Source: Labyrinthula sp. Ha (Eukaryota > Sar > Bigyra > Labyrinthulida > Labyrinthulaceae). Taken from it: a stretch of DNA of 64,000 nucleotides. The DNA is taken from the NCBI GenBank assembly GCA_015227615.1, contig JAALGZ010000078.1, forward strand, positions 34,990 to 98,989. The letters run 5' to 3'. The notes under the pieces were generated by a model that saw only the letters and a program-made list of their open reading frames with translations, made no database searches and was not told the DNA's origin. Both the position numbers and the translations under genes were made by a program. This document shows, in pieces, positions 12,105 through 22,525 of the stretch (position 1 is the stretch's first letter; every line of letters begins with the position of its first letter).

Positions 12105-15100
12105 TTACAAGTTATATACTTTCCAATTTCTTCTTGGGTATTTTATTTGAATGAATACGTCTTTCGAATAAACTAAGAAGCCTAGGAAATCATATACTTG
12201 TATGGTTTGCAGGATGACTTTTCTTATTTTGAATGTCTTCATTGTGAACGATAAACTCATACATTCTGTAGTAGATGTTTTTTTTACGTTGGTTATGAAG
12301 CAAATGACTGTTGAAGTAGGGCCCATTCCATGAACAAATATTTCTCGGTGTGGTTCCTTTACCTCTATTCCAAAGGAAAATATGTATTGGTTAACTAGTT
12401 CTGCAAGATTTAATAACTGACTTTCAGCTAGCACTTCATTTTGAAAGGTAAGTTTAACCTTCAGCTCTGTTAGTTGCATTAAATTAGCAAAAAAGTATAG
12501 TTCTGAAGCTTTAAAACGAAACCTCTCCTTTGAATTCAAGTACTTGCACAGAGTCTGGTTTTCTCTTCCATAATAATCAACAAGTGATACACATTTCTTG
12601 ATACAACTTCCATAGTTTTGGTCTAGGAGACTTATATAATTCTGACTAAGCTTGGGGACAATCAGAATATATTGCTCAGCTGTGACTGATGTTACAAAGT
12701 TAAGACGAACACGGGTTGCTGGAGAACTGATTTGTCTTTGTGCATATTTGCAAAATAAGGTAAGACGATCCAGACGATACAGTTCATGTGTATCAGAATC
12801 AGTTGTTTGAATGGGTGTACTAGTTATAATATGAGGATACGTTTTGTAAGCCCGTATTATGTTTTGCTGTAAGGCTTCGATCAAGATCCAATCAATTGGT
12901 TGAGTTAACTTACCAGATTTCCGTAGAAATGAATTTTGTAGATACTGTATTAGCTTGATGGCGCCACTCTTTCTAATGATGTATGCAAAGGTACCCCCTC
13001 CATGGCTTCTACCTCCTGTAGCCATTTCATAGAGGTTAAGGCCTTCTCTAATTTGCCGCACAAAGTTATTTCGATAAAGCTCATTATTGTCATCACTAAA
13101 CCCTAGATATATTAAGTCCCAACTGTAATCTTGTTGAATAATTTTTGTTAGAGTTGTCAGTGCGTCCGGAAATTGCGGTTTAAGTACAACGTCATCTTCC
13201 AAAACCAGTATATAGTCATAAAATCCATATATAGTTGATTGAGAAAGCATATTGTATATAGTGAGGTGTGAGAGTAGACAGCCTATTACGCCTGCTCTGT
13301 TACCATGATCTTCGTATGGATTGTACTCAAAATTAATTCTTGATGAATAATCTGCGGTAGACAGAGTTAAATAAATATCTAGTTTCGTAGTTGGTTGTAC
13401 TGAGGATCCATCCATAGCTGAGAACCTCTCCACACTTAGACCATTGACATTATTCTGTATATTCCTTAATATTTTCTGCGTTTTTTTCCACTTGTCGGGT
13501 CTCCTGTCAAGATTTATTACCTTCAGTTCGGACAGTAAAGATGTCATTTGATATGAAGTGCAGTAACTGTTGTGTTGATGGATAGACTGAGGAACCAACA
13601 GAAAAGCTGTTTCCTCATCTTCATTGCGCCTGCAATAGTCCGGATGTTCCACTGGAGGACCTGACCATTTTCCAAATTTTACTTGCGAGCCTATACCAAG
13701 TTGATTGTTAATACCAGATAGGAGATCTTGGGCCCCTGAGTAATCCAGTGGAATATTTGTTACTGTCCAGGTGCTGATTAATTTCTGTAAGACAACTTTT
13801 GACATGGCGTCCAGATCTTTTTTTTCAGTAGGGTTAAAAATGGCCTCACCAAGCAAGACACGATTTCCTTGTATAGAGAACTCAATGGAACAGTTAGAAA
13901 GAAGAACAAACTCTGGATGGCTTGGTATTTTCTCTAAATATCTGAAAAACTCTAGTTTCCTGAAAAAGAGAATCTTTCGCTGCCTCGATTTTATTTCCTC
14001 CCTTAACATGAGTTCAGCTGCAACCTTATCATTTACCCAAGTTGTGTATAGTCGAGGATATAGCTTTTCACCACACTTTTTTTGTAAACTTTGGCTCCAA
14101 ATTAATTTTGCTGGATTCATTTTGGAGCCAAGGCGCCACATTGAGCTGAGCTGTTGCAAGATAAAAGTGAAGGCAGTCTGAGTATTTAGATTCTTTCTAG
14201 TTGTAAAAACAAAATTTTCCCTCCAAATTAGGGCTTTCTGCATATAGAAAGAAACTTCATTGGAACTGATTTGGTGCAGAAACGTGGAGAGGGAGTTCTT
14301 CAGGTTCCATTCAGATACCACTACGGAGAGCTCTGATTCCAATTCACTGATATGAAGAGATGAATTAGGTTCAAACACAACAGGAATGCAACCAGCATAA
14401 ATTGCTTGATAGAACCTGGGGGACCATGAAACCCAGCCTGGTGGGGACAAGCAAAATTTGGATTGACTTAGTTCAAACAAGTATTCTTGGTACAGTGGTA
14501 AACTAACACCAAATATTTTAACTCCGGCCTTTTTTAGATCACTTTTTTGCATAAATAGTTCTTGACGAACTCCAGTACTATAGACATAGCTTTTTTTGTC
14601 TTCTTTAGGTTGAACAGTTCCCCGAAAATATGCAACATTAGGTCTAGTTCTAGCCAATGTTATCGACTGAAGGTACTCCTTCGACCCAATGAAAGGAAAT
14701 AGAGTGAGATCCTTATCCCCTCTGAAGCATGGTTGCCTTAATCTATGCGACAGATTTCTATGCATCTTAACACCAGGGTCTAGCTGCAATAGTTCAATGT
14801 CTATTAACTCTTCCCTGAGAAATGGTTGCAGAATATGAATTTCGTTATAATCCTCATGGACCAAACATCCCCCTAGATCATGAGAGACCAAAATGACATG
14901 CTCCTCCCAGTTTTTGATATTAAAGTTTTCTTTTACAGCTGCAATTGCCCTGTGAACTAGGTCAAAACCTCCAGCTAAACCAACGTCTGGTTTAAAGGAA
15001 TGCATAAAGAATGTTGCAAGAACAGGGATAAAGAAATACTCTGCCTCTTCAAATGTACTAAGATGAGCTGAATTAAATAAGTTGCAGTAGAAAGCATGCT

Positions 15101-15338
15101 CAGATAAGTACATCCTTTCCCATGGATCGATCTGTCTCTTCGCACTCAGTTGATGAAGTGAGAATGCTTCTTTCAGGGGATAGACGAAAATTTTTGGTGA
15201 AACAGCCCCCTTTCGCGCACCATATTCCAAGTAGTTGGAATAAGAATCGGAATAGCAATTTAAAACATTTTCTACATCTTGTTCTATTGTCAACGATAAG
15301 ATTCTTCTTAACAAACAAAATATTAACAATATCTTCAT
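12105..15338 (-). CDS. Two-domain glycosyltransferase: exostosin (GT47) plus GT25
   Basis: A 1077-residue intronless protein, likely working in the Golgi/ER lumen. Residues 1-16 form a hydrophobic signal sequence or membrane anchor. Residues about 40-400 are exostosin-like (GT47): HVILVSHDLGG, RGDKDLTLFPF, and the signature near 290-325 (FCLSPPGWVSWSPRFYQAIYAGCIPVVF). Residues about 600-870 are GT25-like: VINLDRRPDKW, FSAMDGS, an AGVIGCLLSH motif, and the metal-binding LVLEDDV near residue 710, with GGGTFAYIIRKSGA after it. The last 200 residues match nothing I recognise. The substrate cannot be read from sequence. The start codon is 32 bp from the divergent gene at 15371. Confidence 0.85.
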   Translation of the reverse strand: MKILLIFCLLRRILSLTIEQDVENVLNCYSDSYSNYLEYGARKGAVSPKIFVYPLKEAFSLHQLSAKRQIDPWERMYLSEHAFYCNLFNSAHLSTFEEAEYFFIPVLATFFMHSFKPDVGLAGGFDLVHRAIAAVKENFNIKNWEEHVILVSHDLGGCLVHEDYNEIHILQPFLREELIDIELLQLDPGVKMHRNLSHRLRQPCFRGDKDLTLFPFIGSKEYLQSITLARTRPNVAYFRGTVQPKEDKKSYVYSTGVRQELFMQKSDLKKAGVKIFGVSLPLYQEYLFELSQSKFCLSPPGWVSWSPRFYQAIYAGCIPVVFEPNSSLHISELESELSVVVSEWNLKNSLSTFLHQISSNEVSFYMQKALIWRENFVFTTRKNLNTQTAFTFILQQLSSMWRLGSKMNPAKLIWSQSLQKKCGEKLYPRLYTTWVNDKVAAELMLREEIKSRQRKILFFRKLEFFRYLEKIPSHPEFVLLSNCSIEFSIQGNRVLLGEAIFNPTEKKDLDAMSKVVLQKLISTWTVTNIPLDYSGAQDLLSGINNQLGIGSQVKFGKWSGPPVEHPDYCRRNEDEETAFLLVPQSIHQHNSYCTSYQMTSLLSELKVINLDRRPDKWKKTQKILRNIQNNVNGLSVERFSAMDGSSVQPTTKLDIYLTLSTADYSSRINFEYNPYEDHGNRAGVIGCLLSHLTIYNMLSQSTIYGFYDYILVLEDDVVLKPQFPDALTTLTKIIQQDYSWDLIYLGFSDDNNELYRNNFVRQIREGLNLYEMATGGRSHGGGTFAYIIRKSGAIKLIQYLQNSFLRKSGKLTQPIDWILIEALQQNIIRAYKTYPHIITSTPIQTTDSDTHELYRLDRLTLFCKYAQRQISSPATRVRLNFVTSVTAEQYILIVPKLSQNYISLLDQNYGSCIKKCVSLVDYYGRENQTLCKYLNSKERFRFKASELYFFANLMQLTELKVKLTFQNEVLAESQLLNLAELVNQYIFSFGIEVKEPHREIFVHGMGPTSTVICFITNVKKTSTTECMSLSFTMKTFKIRKVILQTIQVYDFLGFLVYSKDVFIQIKYPRRNWKVYNL

Positions 15339-15370
15339 ATTTAATTCAAACGGTTATATCAATACGGGAA
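15339..15370. promoter_or_regulatory. Very short divergent intergenic region (32 bp)
   Basis: The start codons of the minus-strand glycosyltransferase and the plus-strand propeller-like protein are separated by only 32 bp. Either the promoters overlap the opposite genes or one real start is further inside its reading frame. The plus-strand frame stays open back to 15122, inside the glycosyltransferase gene. Confidence 0.4.
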
Positions 15371-16351
15371 ATGGAACGATCCGTTAGAAAAACGAAAAAT
15401 ATGATCCAAAAAGGGACGAAGATGAAAATGATCTGGACACATCCAAATCATTCTAGAATAGATGCAATCTGTATATTAAACATGAAATATGTACCATTTG
15501 GGAAAGAGGTCGTTGTAACTGTCTGTGGGAATACAATAAGGAGTCATGACATGGAAACTGGGTCCGTTACCTATTCTACTTCATTTGTAAAGAAAGAGAG
15601 AAAAACCACAGTCACAGTTGTTTGTGTTAAAGACAGAATTTACCTTCATCTTTCAGGCAACGTCTTTGTTTATAACTATACCTTAAATTGTGTTGCTTCG
15701 TTCAAATTATCGACTGGAAAGATTTATACAATTTTTGAGGACATTTTAGTTATCTTTATTAATGGGAAACTTTCTGTAACTGAAATTAACAAGGTTGCAA
15801 GGAGCGCGTTGGAAATTTGGAATCAATATCTTCCATCTGAATTTATTTCGATGAGCAAAGAGGTTTTGTCATTCGCAAAGGATGACAGTTTATTTGTTTA
15901 CGACTTCAAAGCGGTGGACAAGGCCTTGTTTGAGATAAAAGTTAATGGAGGACATAGCACTAACTCGAAAAAAAAATGGAATTTTTTTACTAAAACTTTT
16001 GATAAGTCTCGTTCAAGACATACAGAGTCTATTAACAACGTTTCATTCTATGCTAACAACCTTATTCTTACCGAAAGCGAATCTCAGAAAAAACTGTTCA
16101 ACGCATATTCTGGAGAAGTTGTTGATTCAGTAGATCAAATTGAAGATCCGTACACTTTCAGTTGCATGGATTTGAGAGTCATTGGAAAGACCATTGCAAA
16201 TATAACCATCAAGAAAAACCGTATATTGTCAAATAAGCTATTTAGTACTGATTATGAGGTTAGCGCGGTAGATACAGACTCATTTTACGTGGTAGCAGGA
16301 ACTGTCTTTGGGCATCTATATTTAAACAGAGCTCCAAAATCAACTACTTGA
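15371..16351 (+). CDS. Predicted beta-propeller (WD-like) protein, unknown
   Basis: 326 residues from the ATG that opens MERSVRKTK. An upstream ATG at 15122 would place 83 residues antisense to the glycosyltransferase coding sequence and is not preferred. The protein begins with a basic stretch, then shows repeated beta-rich blocks typical of a degenerate seven-blade propeller. Examples are IDAICILNMKYVPFGKEVVVTVCGN with IRSHDMETGSV, RIYLHLSGNVFVYNYTLN and DDSLFVYDFKAV, each separated by about 40-45 residues. No classical GH or WD dipeptides recur, so a precise family cannot be given. No signal peptide or membrane segment is visible. It ends in TGA. Confidence 0.65.
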   Translation: MERSVRKTKNMIQKGTKMKMIWTHPNHSRIDAICILNMKYVPFGKEVVVTVCGNTIRSHDMETGSVTYSTSFVKKERKTTVTVVCVKDRIYLHLSGNVFVYNYTLNCVASFKLSTGKIYTIFEDILVIFINGKLSVTEINKVARSALEIWNQYLPSEFISMSKEVLSFAKDDSLFVYDFKAVDKALFEIKVNGGHSTNSKKKWNFFTKTFDKSRSRHTESINNVSFYANNLILTESESQKKLFNAYSGEVVDSVDQIEDPYTFSCMDLRVIGKTIANITIKKNRILSNKLFSTDYEVSAVDTDSFYVVAGTVFGHLYLNRAPKSTT

Positions 16352-19300
16352 ATCTTTTTTTGAACTAACCTTGCTGCACTCCTTTCATAATTTGCACTCG
16401 AGTGCGCGTTGATCAACCAAGATAACAGCTTGTTTCTGAACTCGAAATTTTCTTCCATTACCGCATGATGAGTCTACAGTTAATATTTCTGGAAATTCAT
16501 CTCCGCCAGACTCTTGAAATATAATTTCTGGTCACATAGTTTCCCGATGTTTAGATGTATTTTGATTGATATTGGTTCAATAGCTTAGAGAATACAGTTT
16601 TATTATAGAATACCGAAATTAGTGTTGTAGCGAATAAACTACAATAGAAGGTTATTCGAGTAGTCTTAGAAAATCATACAAAGCACGTCTCCATTGATAA
16701 CAGCAGTATTTTAACTGAGAAAATATTCAGTTGCATTCCAGGAGGCTGCGTGGACCCAAAGATTAAGACAGCAGTATTGCCCAGAATGAACATTAAGAGA
16801 GTCGAAGCAGTTATTTTCAAGTTGCAGTAAGGGTTGAAGGTTCTAGTTTCATAAAGTTTTGCCACTTTTCAATCAACTCTATGTCTGATTAAGTTTCTTC
16901 AATCCTTTTATTTCTAATACAGACGGGCTTAACCAATTCTTCATTTTGTCTTCTTAGTTGAGTAACATCACACCACATCCTATGTCTTCGTTCGACATCT
17001 TTTTTATTCACAGTAACTCATACAATTAAACCTGTTTAGAAATAATTGTACTGCCAGTACCTTACTCACCAAACCCAACTACATAGTTCGCAAACTGTTT
17101 TATTCTACATTCTCAGGTTCACAAGAGTTATTTTTCAACTATTTTGTTTTGAAATATGATATGACTTTTTTAATGAAAAAGTTTCTCATGAAATCTGGAA
17201 AAGGTTTTGCAAAATGTTGTTTTCTTTAGGCACTCCTCTTACATGACAGCCCTATTTTTCATACATGGAGCGGGTTTCTGAAACCTTCAAAAATTGAAGC
17301 GACATAGCTCGGTTTTACATCTCAAGTTTAGAAGGAGCCCTTAGTATCACACTTTCGAAGAGCTTAATGAATAAGTTAGTCTGGTCATCTTATACTAAAC
17401 ACATCAAGTTAATATAGAACATGTTCAAAGTGTCGGTCTTAGCATCTCACTCTGGACGTATCTCCCAACCATCAATCTACACACCTAAGGAGCTATAATG
17501 ATGGTCTTCCTTAATAGTACCCAGCTCTAGATCTGTGTGCGACCTAATTTGCCTGAGTACTTATATTATGATTCCATAGACGTTAGTGCCCTGAAATCCT
17601 AAGAATTATGTGTTCTTGATCTTTTGCCGACTTCATGGTACAAAATATAATTACTATTGCCGACAATGAATGATTTTCTATAGCCTTTATACAAATCAAT
17701 CTAAAGGAAAAATATATGTCTCTAAAAAATGCTTCATTTGAATTTTTGGCTCAAGGGCTATCTAATTATCCTAAGTTATGCTGCAAAAGACATCTTGCAC
17801 TAGATAATTTGTGCATCATGATTTAACCTTCCTCAATTGACCACAGGAAAAGGATCAAATAAAGATCAATTCGTTCGGTGAAATCTGTTATGAATCCATA
17901 GTCTGGTCTTAGCAATGGTTCGAATGACTGAGCTAATCTTAAAGCGGATTCACAAGTTTAGGCCTCGAGATACTCACCAGATTTAAATTATTTAATGCTA
18001 TGGTGCAGATAAGATAAACTGAACGATAAACTAGCACTTAATTATATATGAACCAGTTAAGTATTTTACATCGAGTACAGCTATACCTATTTTCAGTAAT
18101 GTAAAAGTATCTGTAAGGACATTGTATCATAGACAGTATATTTAGTTGGATAAATACTTATAATAGATACAGGACTATCACTTCAGTACCCTATGGTTTC
18201 TTATTGCAAGCATTTCAAAACATATATCCATGGTTATCGTAGCATTCTATGAACTTCCCCATTATGAATAAAAAATTGCATCAACAGAACGAACCTTAAG
18301 GTATTATTGACCAACCCTATACATCCATTATATAACTCAGTATAATCTGCATCTCTGTTTTATTGCTTCTTCTTCTATTTCCAATCGTATATTGTTTAGT
18401 AATTAGTCTCACTATATCTGATCGGAATTGACTATAAAGTACTTAAACACTTAAAAGTGAGGTGAAGATCCCAACCAGAACGTTGGGCCTTTATACTGAC
18501 ATCAATCAGGCACTTGGATATAGATTCAAAGCCTACTACTTAGTTGAGGCAATATGAAGACCTAAGAAAAGAAATTTAGACTTATAAATGACCCCTTATG
18601 CACTCATATCTTTCAGCTCTAAGCTGAATTACCCGTGATGAGATGTTTTGTTTTTATTCCTTAGCTTGCTGTTAACATTTCTCACTTGTTATTGTTCTAT
18701 CTAATATTCTGTCACAATATTTGTTGTACTCCTAATTTCCAAAAATACTTACTCACTATCATCCCTATGCACATCATTGCCCTAACTTTCTGAATAAAAT
18801 CCTGGAGATGTAGAGAACTACAACTGCTGATGTACAGAATCTGCTTAAGAGGTACGCAAATCAAGAATTAGCTGCAAGAGGCGAAAATGACGCATGTTTG
18901 TTCTTTTTCAGTGATAACCCATTGACTAAGGTCACGTTGACACGTTCAGAAAGACTTTGGTCTATCAGTTTAGGTAATTTGGTGAAGAAATAATATCAAA
19001 TTTAATTTTAACGGATTTAAAACAACTAGGAACCTAATCGAAGTTATTTACTACTACTTGACAAATTTTTATATAAGTTGTTCCTATTGTTTTATTTCGA
19101 GGCTTCCAACTACTTAATTAAATTTTTATTCTTAACTGTTTTAAAATAAAATGAGCCACAAGATCATGAACTTAAAACCTCAAGTTTGTAATATCACTTC
19201 TGAAATGTATGCACACCCTCGATAATTCAGGCATATGCCCATGAAGTAATCAGGGAAGAATTTGAGCCTAGATAGCCTACCACATGTTATTAAATCTTTC

Positions 19301-22033
19301 ATTCGAAGCTAAAGGAACTGTATACTAAACTTCATGTACCAGTTTCTCCTTTGGAATCACCAAATATTCAGAAAAAAACTGAATAGTTTGGAATGAATCA
19401 AGACAGAAAACTTGTACTTAAGAATTAGAATCAAATTAAGAAAAATTGGGATGTTCAATATATTTTTCAAAGTCATGAACTAGTAAGAAGATGAATTTGA
19501 ATATTTGAAAGAGCACAGACTTAGCATTCTAAATCTTTAGGGTTCTTGTAGCTTATTTCCTTACTTAAAGTAAACTATCTTCCTAGCAACTACAGGTGCA
19601 CTACTCGAATAATCCATTGGTGTAAATGTGTAAAAAGAAAAAAGCTCTGTCGATACATTCAGGTTTCACACTACTTGTTAAAATCTTATTGTGGATATAA
19701 GTCGCCCTTAACTTTATCTTTCACTTATATATATATTTTGGAGTTGCCAAATGTTAGATAAAATTGTATACATACATTTTACCAGAAAATGAGGCACATC
19801 AATGGTGAAAAACATCTAGCTTTAACTGTTGAAGAGCTGAAATAATCTCATATCCTGCATGTAGCTTTATCATTAAAACGTAAAGTCTATTAAATTTCCA
19901 TAGAAACACTTTGACCCGATACGATTTACCTTCCAGCCTAAGCTATGTGCAATGTTAAAGCACTAGGTTAAATAGCAAATACTTTCTAAAGCTCCAAAAG
20001 AACTTTGCAAAGCAGGAAACATAATATGTTTAACCCTGTTGACGTGCTGGTTCTCCGTTCAAAATATATCTACTAGGTTTAGTGGTCCATTATTTGGCGT
20101 AATCCTTTATATATTGTCTTGTATAGCTTAGGTGATAGTTTATTTTAATGAATATAGTTCCTCTTATAATTTTAACATAGTATTATTGCATTCGTATCTA
20201 CCAACAGGTTGTCCTATCTGTCTCTTACTATGCTTTGAAAACTACTTGTACTATCAATTTAAAGAGATGATAAAAAGAGAACTTTCAAACTTAAGGATCC
20301 CCTTAAATGTTGCTATCAACTCTAACAAACTGTAACATTAGAATAAAGTCATAGTAGCATATTATATGGCACAACCGATAAACCACAAACTGATAAAGTG
20401 ATAGCTTCTTTCAAGGACTTCATTAAGATTAGGTCTTGTTAACATAGCACATGATATGTTTTAGCGAGTAGATGATCCACTAGTTCTCACGTTAGCTTCG
20501 CCATAACCCTTCTAGTACCCTAATTATTAATTTTTCTTATTACATGTGAGGTTTCCCTGGTAATTTTTCTTTCTCTAAGTTCCATCTGCTGCTTAATATG
20601 TAGCTTATCTTTTAATTTTATACAACTTTCTCAAAAATATTTCAAATTCCAAATCCAAGTTAAATTACCAGGTCCAAGGATCCACAACTAACGACAACTC
20701 TATAGTTTGTATGAGGGTAGTATAGGTTTGAAATATGAAAATGTTTGTGCTCAAAAACAATCTAAAATAGTTGATGAAAAAACTTACCTTATTGCTTTAG
20801 AATAACAAAAATTTTGGTCAATCAAACAGTTTCCTGAAATTAAATTTCCCCTAAGTAAATCCTAGAGAAGTAAACTATGATTTTATTAATAGTCTTAGAC
20901 ATATGCCAATACCTAAGCCCGGTCAGTTTGGCAAGATTGGGTTATAATTTAAAAATCAGATATTTAAGTCCTATTTATTTTTAGTTTTGTTTAACTTAAA
21001 AGGACTTTTGGTACCCAATAGAGAAAAATACCAGATTTTCTCCGTCAATCAAAAATTTAGAATTGTTAAACTAATTTTAGTACTGTGATTCAACAGTTTA
21101 TATTTTGAATATTTTTTTAGTATAATGCAGACTCGTTTGGATATTGCTCAAGGTACTGCGTAAATTCAAGAGCTCTTAGCTTGTTGCCGGACGTTTTCTT
21201 CCCTTCCTATAGAGAGCTATGTTTGTCGCGATATACTCACTCTTAATATCCAAGGTCTAGTTTATAGTTAAGAAACAAACGATAACCTCGATACCTTCCA
21301 GTTTATCACGTCAAATGTGATAGACATCAGGGTTTGATTATTGGCTGTAACCTCTTCTAATTGATATTTTCTCAGCATCCAAAGCTCTTCGCTTTATGAT
21401 GCTCTCTACCATGAGTTGACTATGGTTACCTGCTAACGGCTTGCAAGTTTTAAATGTAACTACCTGAAAAAATGAATTTTCTGGAATGAACTCTAACTTC
21501 ACATAATGCACTAGTTAAGCTCTGTACCGAACCCAATCACTGAAACTATGGATATCGATAGTCCGGTTAATAAGTCTGAAACGTATTATACTAGAATCAT
21601 AAACTTTGAAGTCAAGTATTACATATTTCTAATAACAACGGAAAGCTTGTCAAGATTAGGTTATCTCTCTTTTCATGATGCATGATACTCCGTACCTATG
21701 CCAGTGACAACTAACCTCCATTCAACAGGAATAGGTTAAACAATCTTTCTTTCGGAGTAGCTAAGCAAGAAACAAAGATGGCATCATATTCAACTCAAAC
21801 AAAACCTTTTACATATAGGGTTTTATAGCACATGGAAACTCCTTTTATATTTTCTGTTCCTTTATGTCTATTCCAATAAACAAGAAAAATCCAGAAGTTA
21901 CCACTAAATGATACCATTCGGGATTTTCCATAAATAGCTAACATTTTGCACTTAATAGAAATCCAAGTGAAGTACAAACTGTTTTCAAATAAATTTTGAA
22001 CTCCATGGTATCCAAAATGCGATTTCTTTCAAA
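16352..22033. other. Gene desert, 5.7 kb
   Basis: AT-rich sequence broken by stops in all frames. Only chance-length open frames are present (for example 16674-16865 minus and 20132-20335 plus). I see no tRNA, transposase motif or tandem array. Confidence 0.6.
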
Positions 22034-22525
22034 ATGAACGTGTTCTTTAAAAGTGGAGAATTAAAAAATTATTCATCAAACGATAATTCTTGGAGTTTGG
22101 TGACACCTAGGAAAGGACAAATGTATAGCACACCCGAGGGACTTCGTTATAACGATGTATCAACGTTTCCTGGAGAAAGCAGTTTGAATACAACTGCCGT
22201 GTTTCGACAATCTAGAGGACTTTGTCAAACAACTTTTGAAGGTGAAGATCTTATTGCGTCAAAGAGTAGAACATTTAGTACATTTCTACCGGAGAAGAGG
22301 GAAAGATCATTTAGAGAAAAGTCTTCTTTCCTTATAGCCAAACAGAACATAAGAGAACTTGGAGAGTTAGCTTTAGCCTTAAGAGAACAGAATCAAAATG
22401 AAGTAAAAAATGTTCAGAATGAGTATGAGAAGAGTCACTTGTTGTGTATCATCCTTATCCTATGTTTTTTTCTCTTTATAGCCTTTTCCATATGGTTTAT
22501 TTTTTCATCTGCAGAGGGGCTTTAA
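22034..22525 (+). CDS. Tail-anchored membrane protein, unknown function
   Basis: 163 residues with ATG start and TAA stop, alone in the middle of a 12-kb gene desert. The N-terminal 100 residues are hydrophilic and Ser/Thr-rich, with no signal peptide. Residues about 95-132 are charged and helical (NIRELGELALALREQNQNEV), likely a coiled coil. Residues about 135-158 are a single strongly hydrophobic segment (HLLCIILILCFFLFIAFSIW), followed by only a few residues. This topology, with a cytosolic body, a coiled coil and a C-terminal anchor, is seen in SNAREs and other tail-anchored proteins. No SNARE zero-layer pattern could be fixed, so I give no family. Confidence 0.65.
   Translation: MNVFFKSGELKNYSSNDNSWSLVTPRKGQMYSTPEGLRYNDVSTFPGESSLNTTAVFRQSRGLCQTTFEGEDLIASKSRTFSTFLPEKRERSFREKSSFLIAKQNIRELGELALALREQNQNEVKNVQNEYEKSHLLCIILILCFFLFIAFSIWFIFSSAEGL

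Noticed and set aside
15122-15370. N-terminal extension of the propeller-like gene from an ATG at 15122
   Set aside because: It lies fully antisense to the well-supported glycosyltransferase start and has no domain-like character; the ATG at 15371 is preferred.
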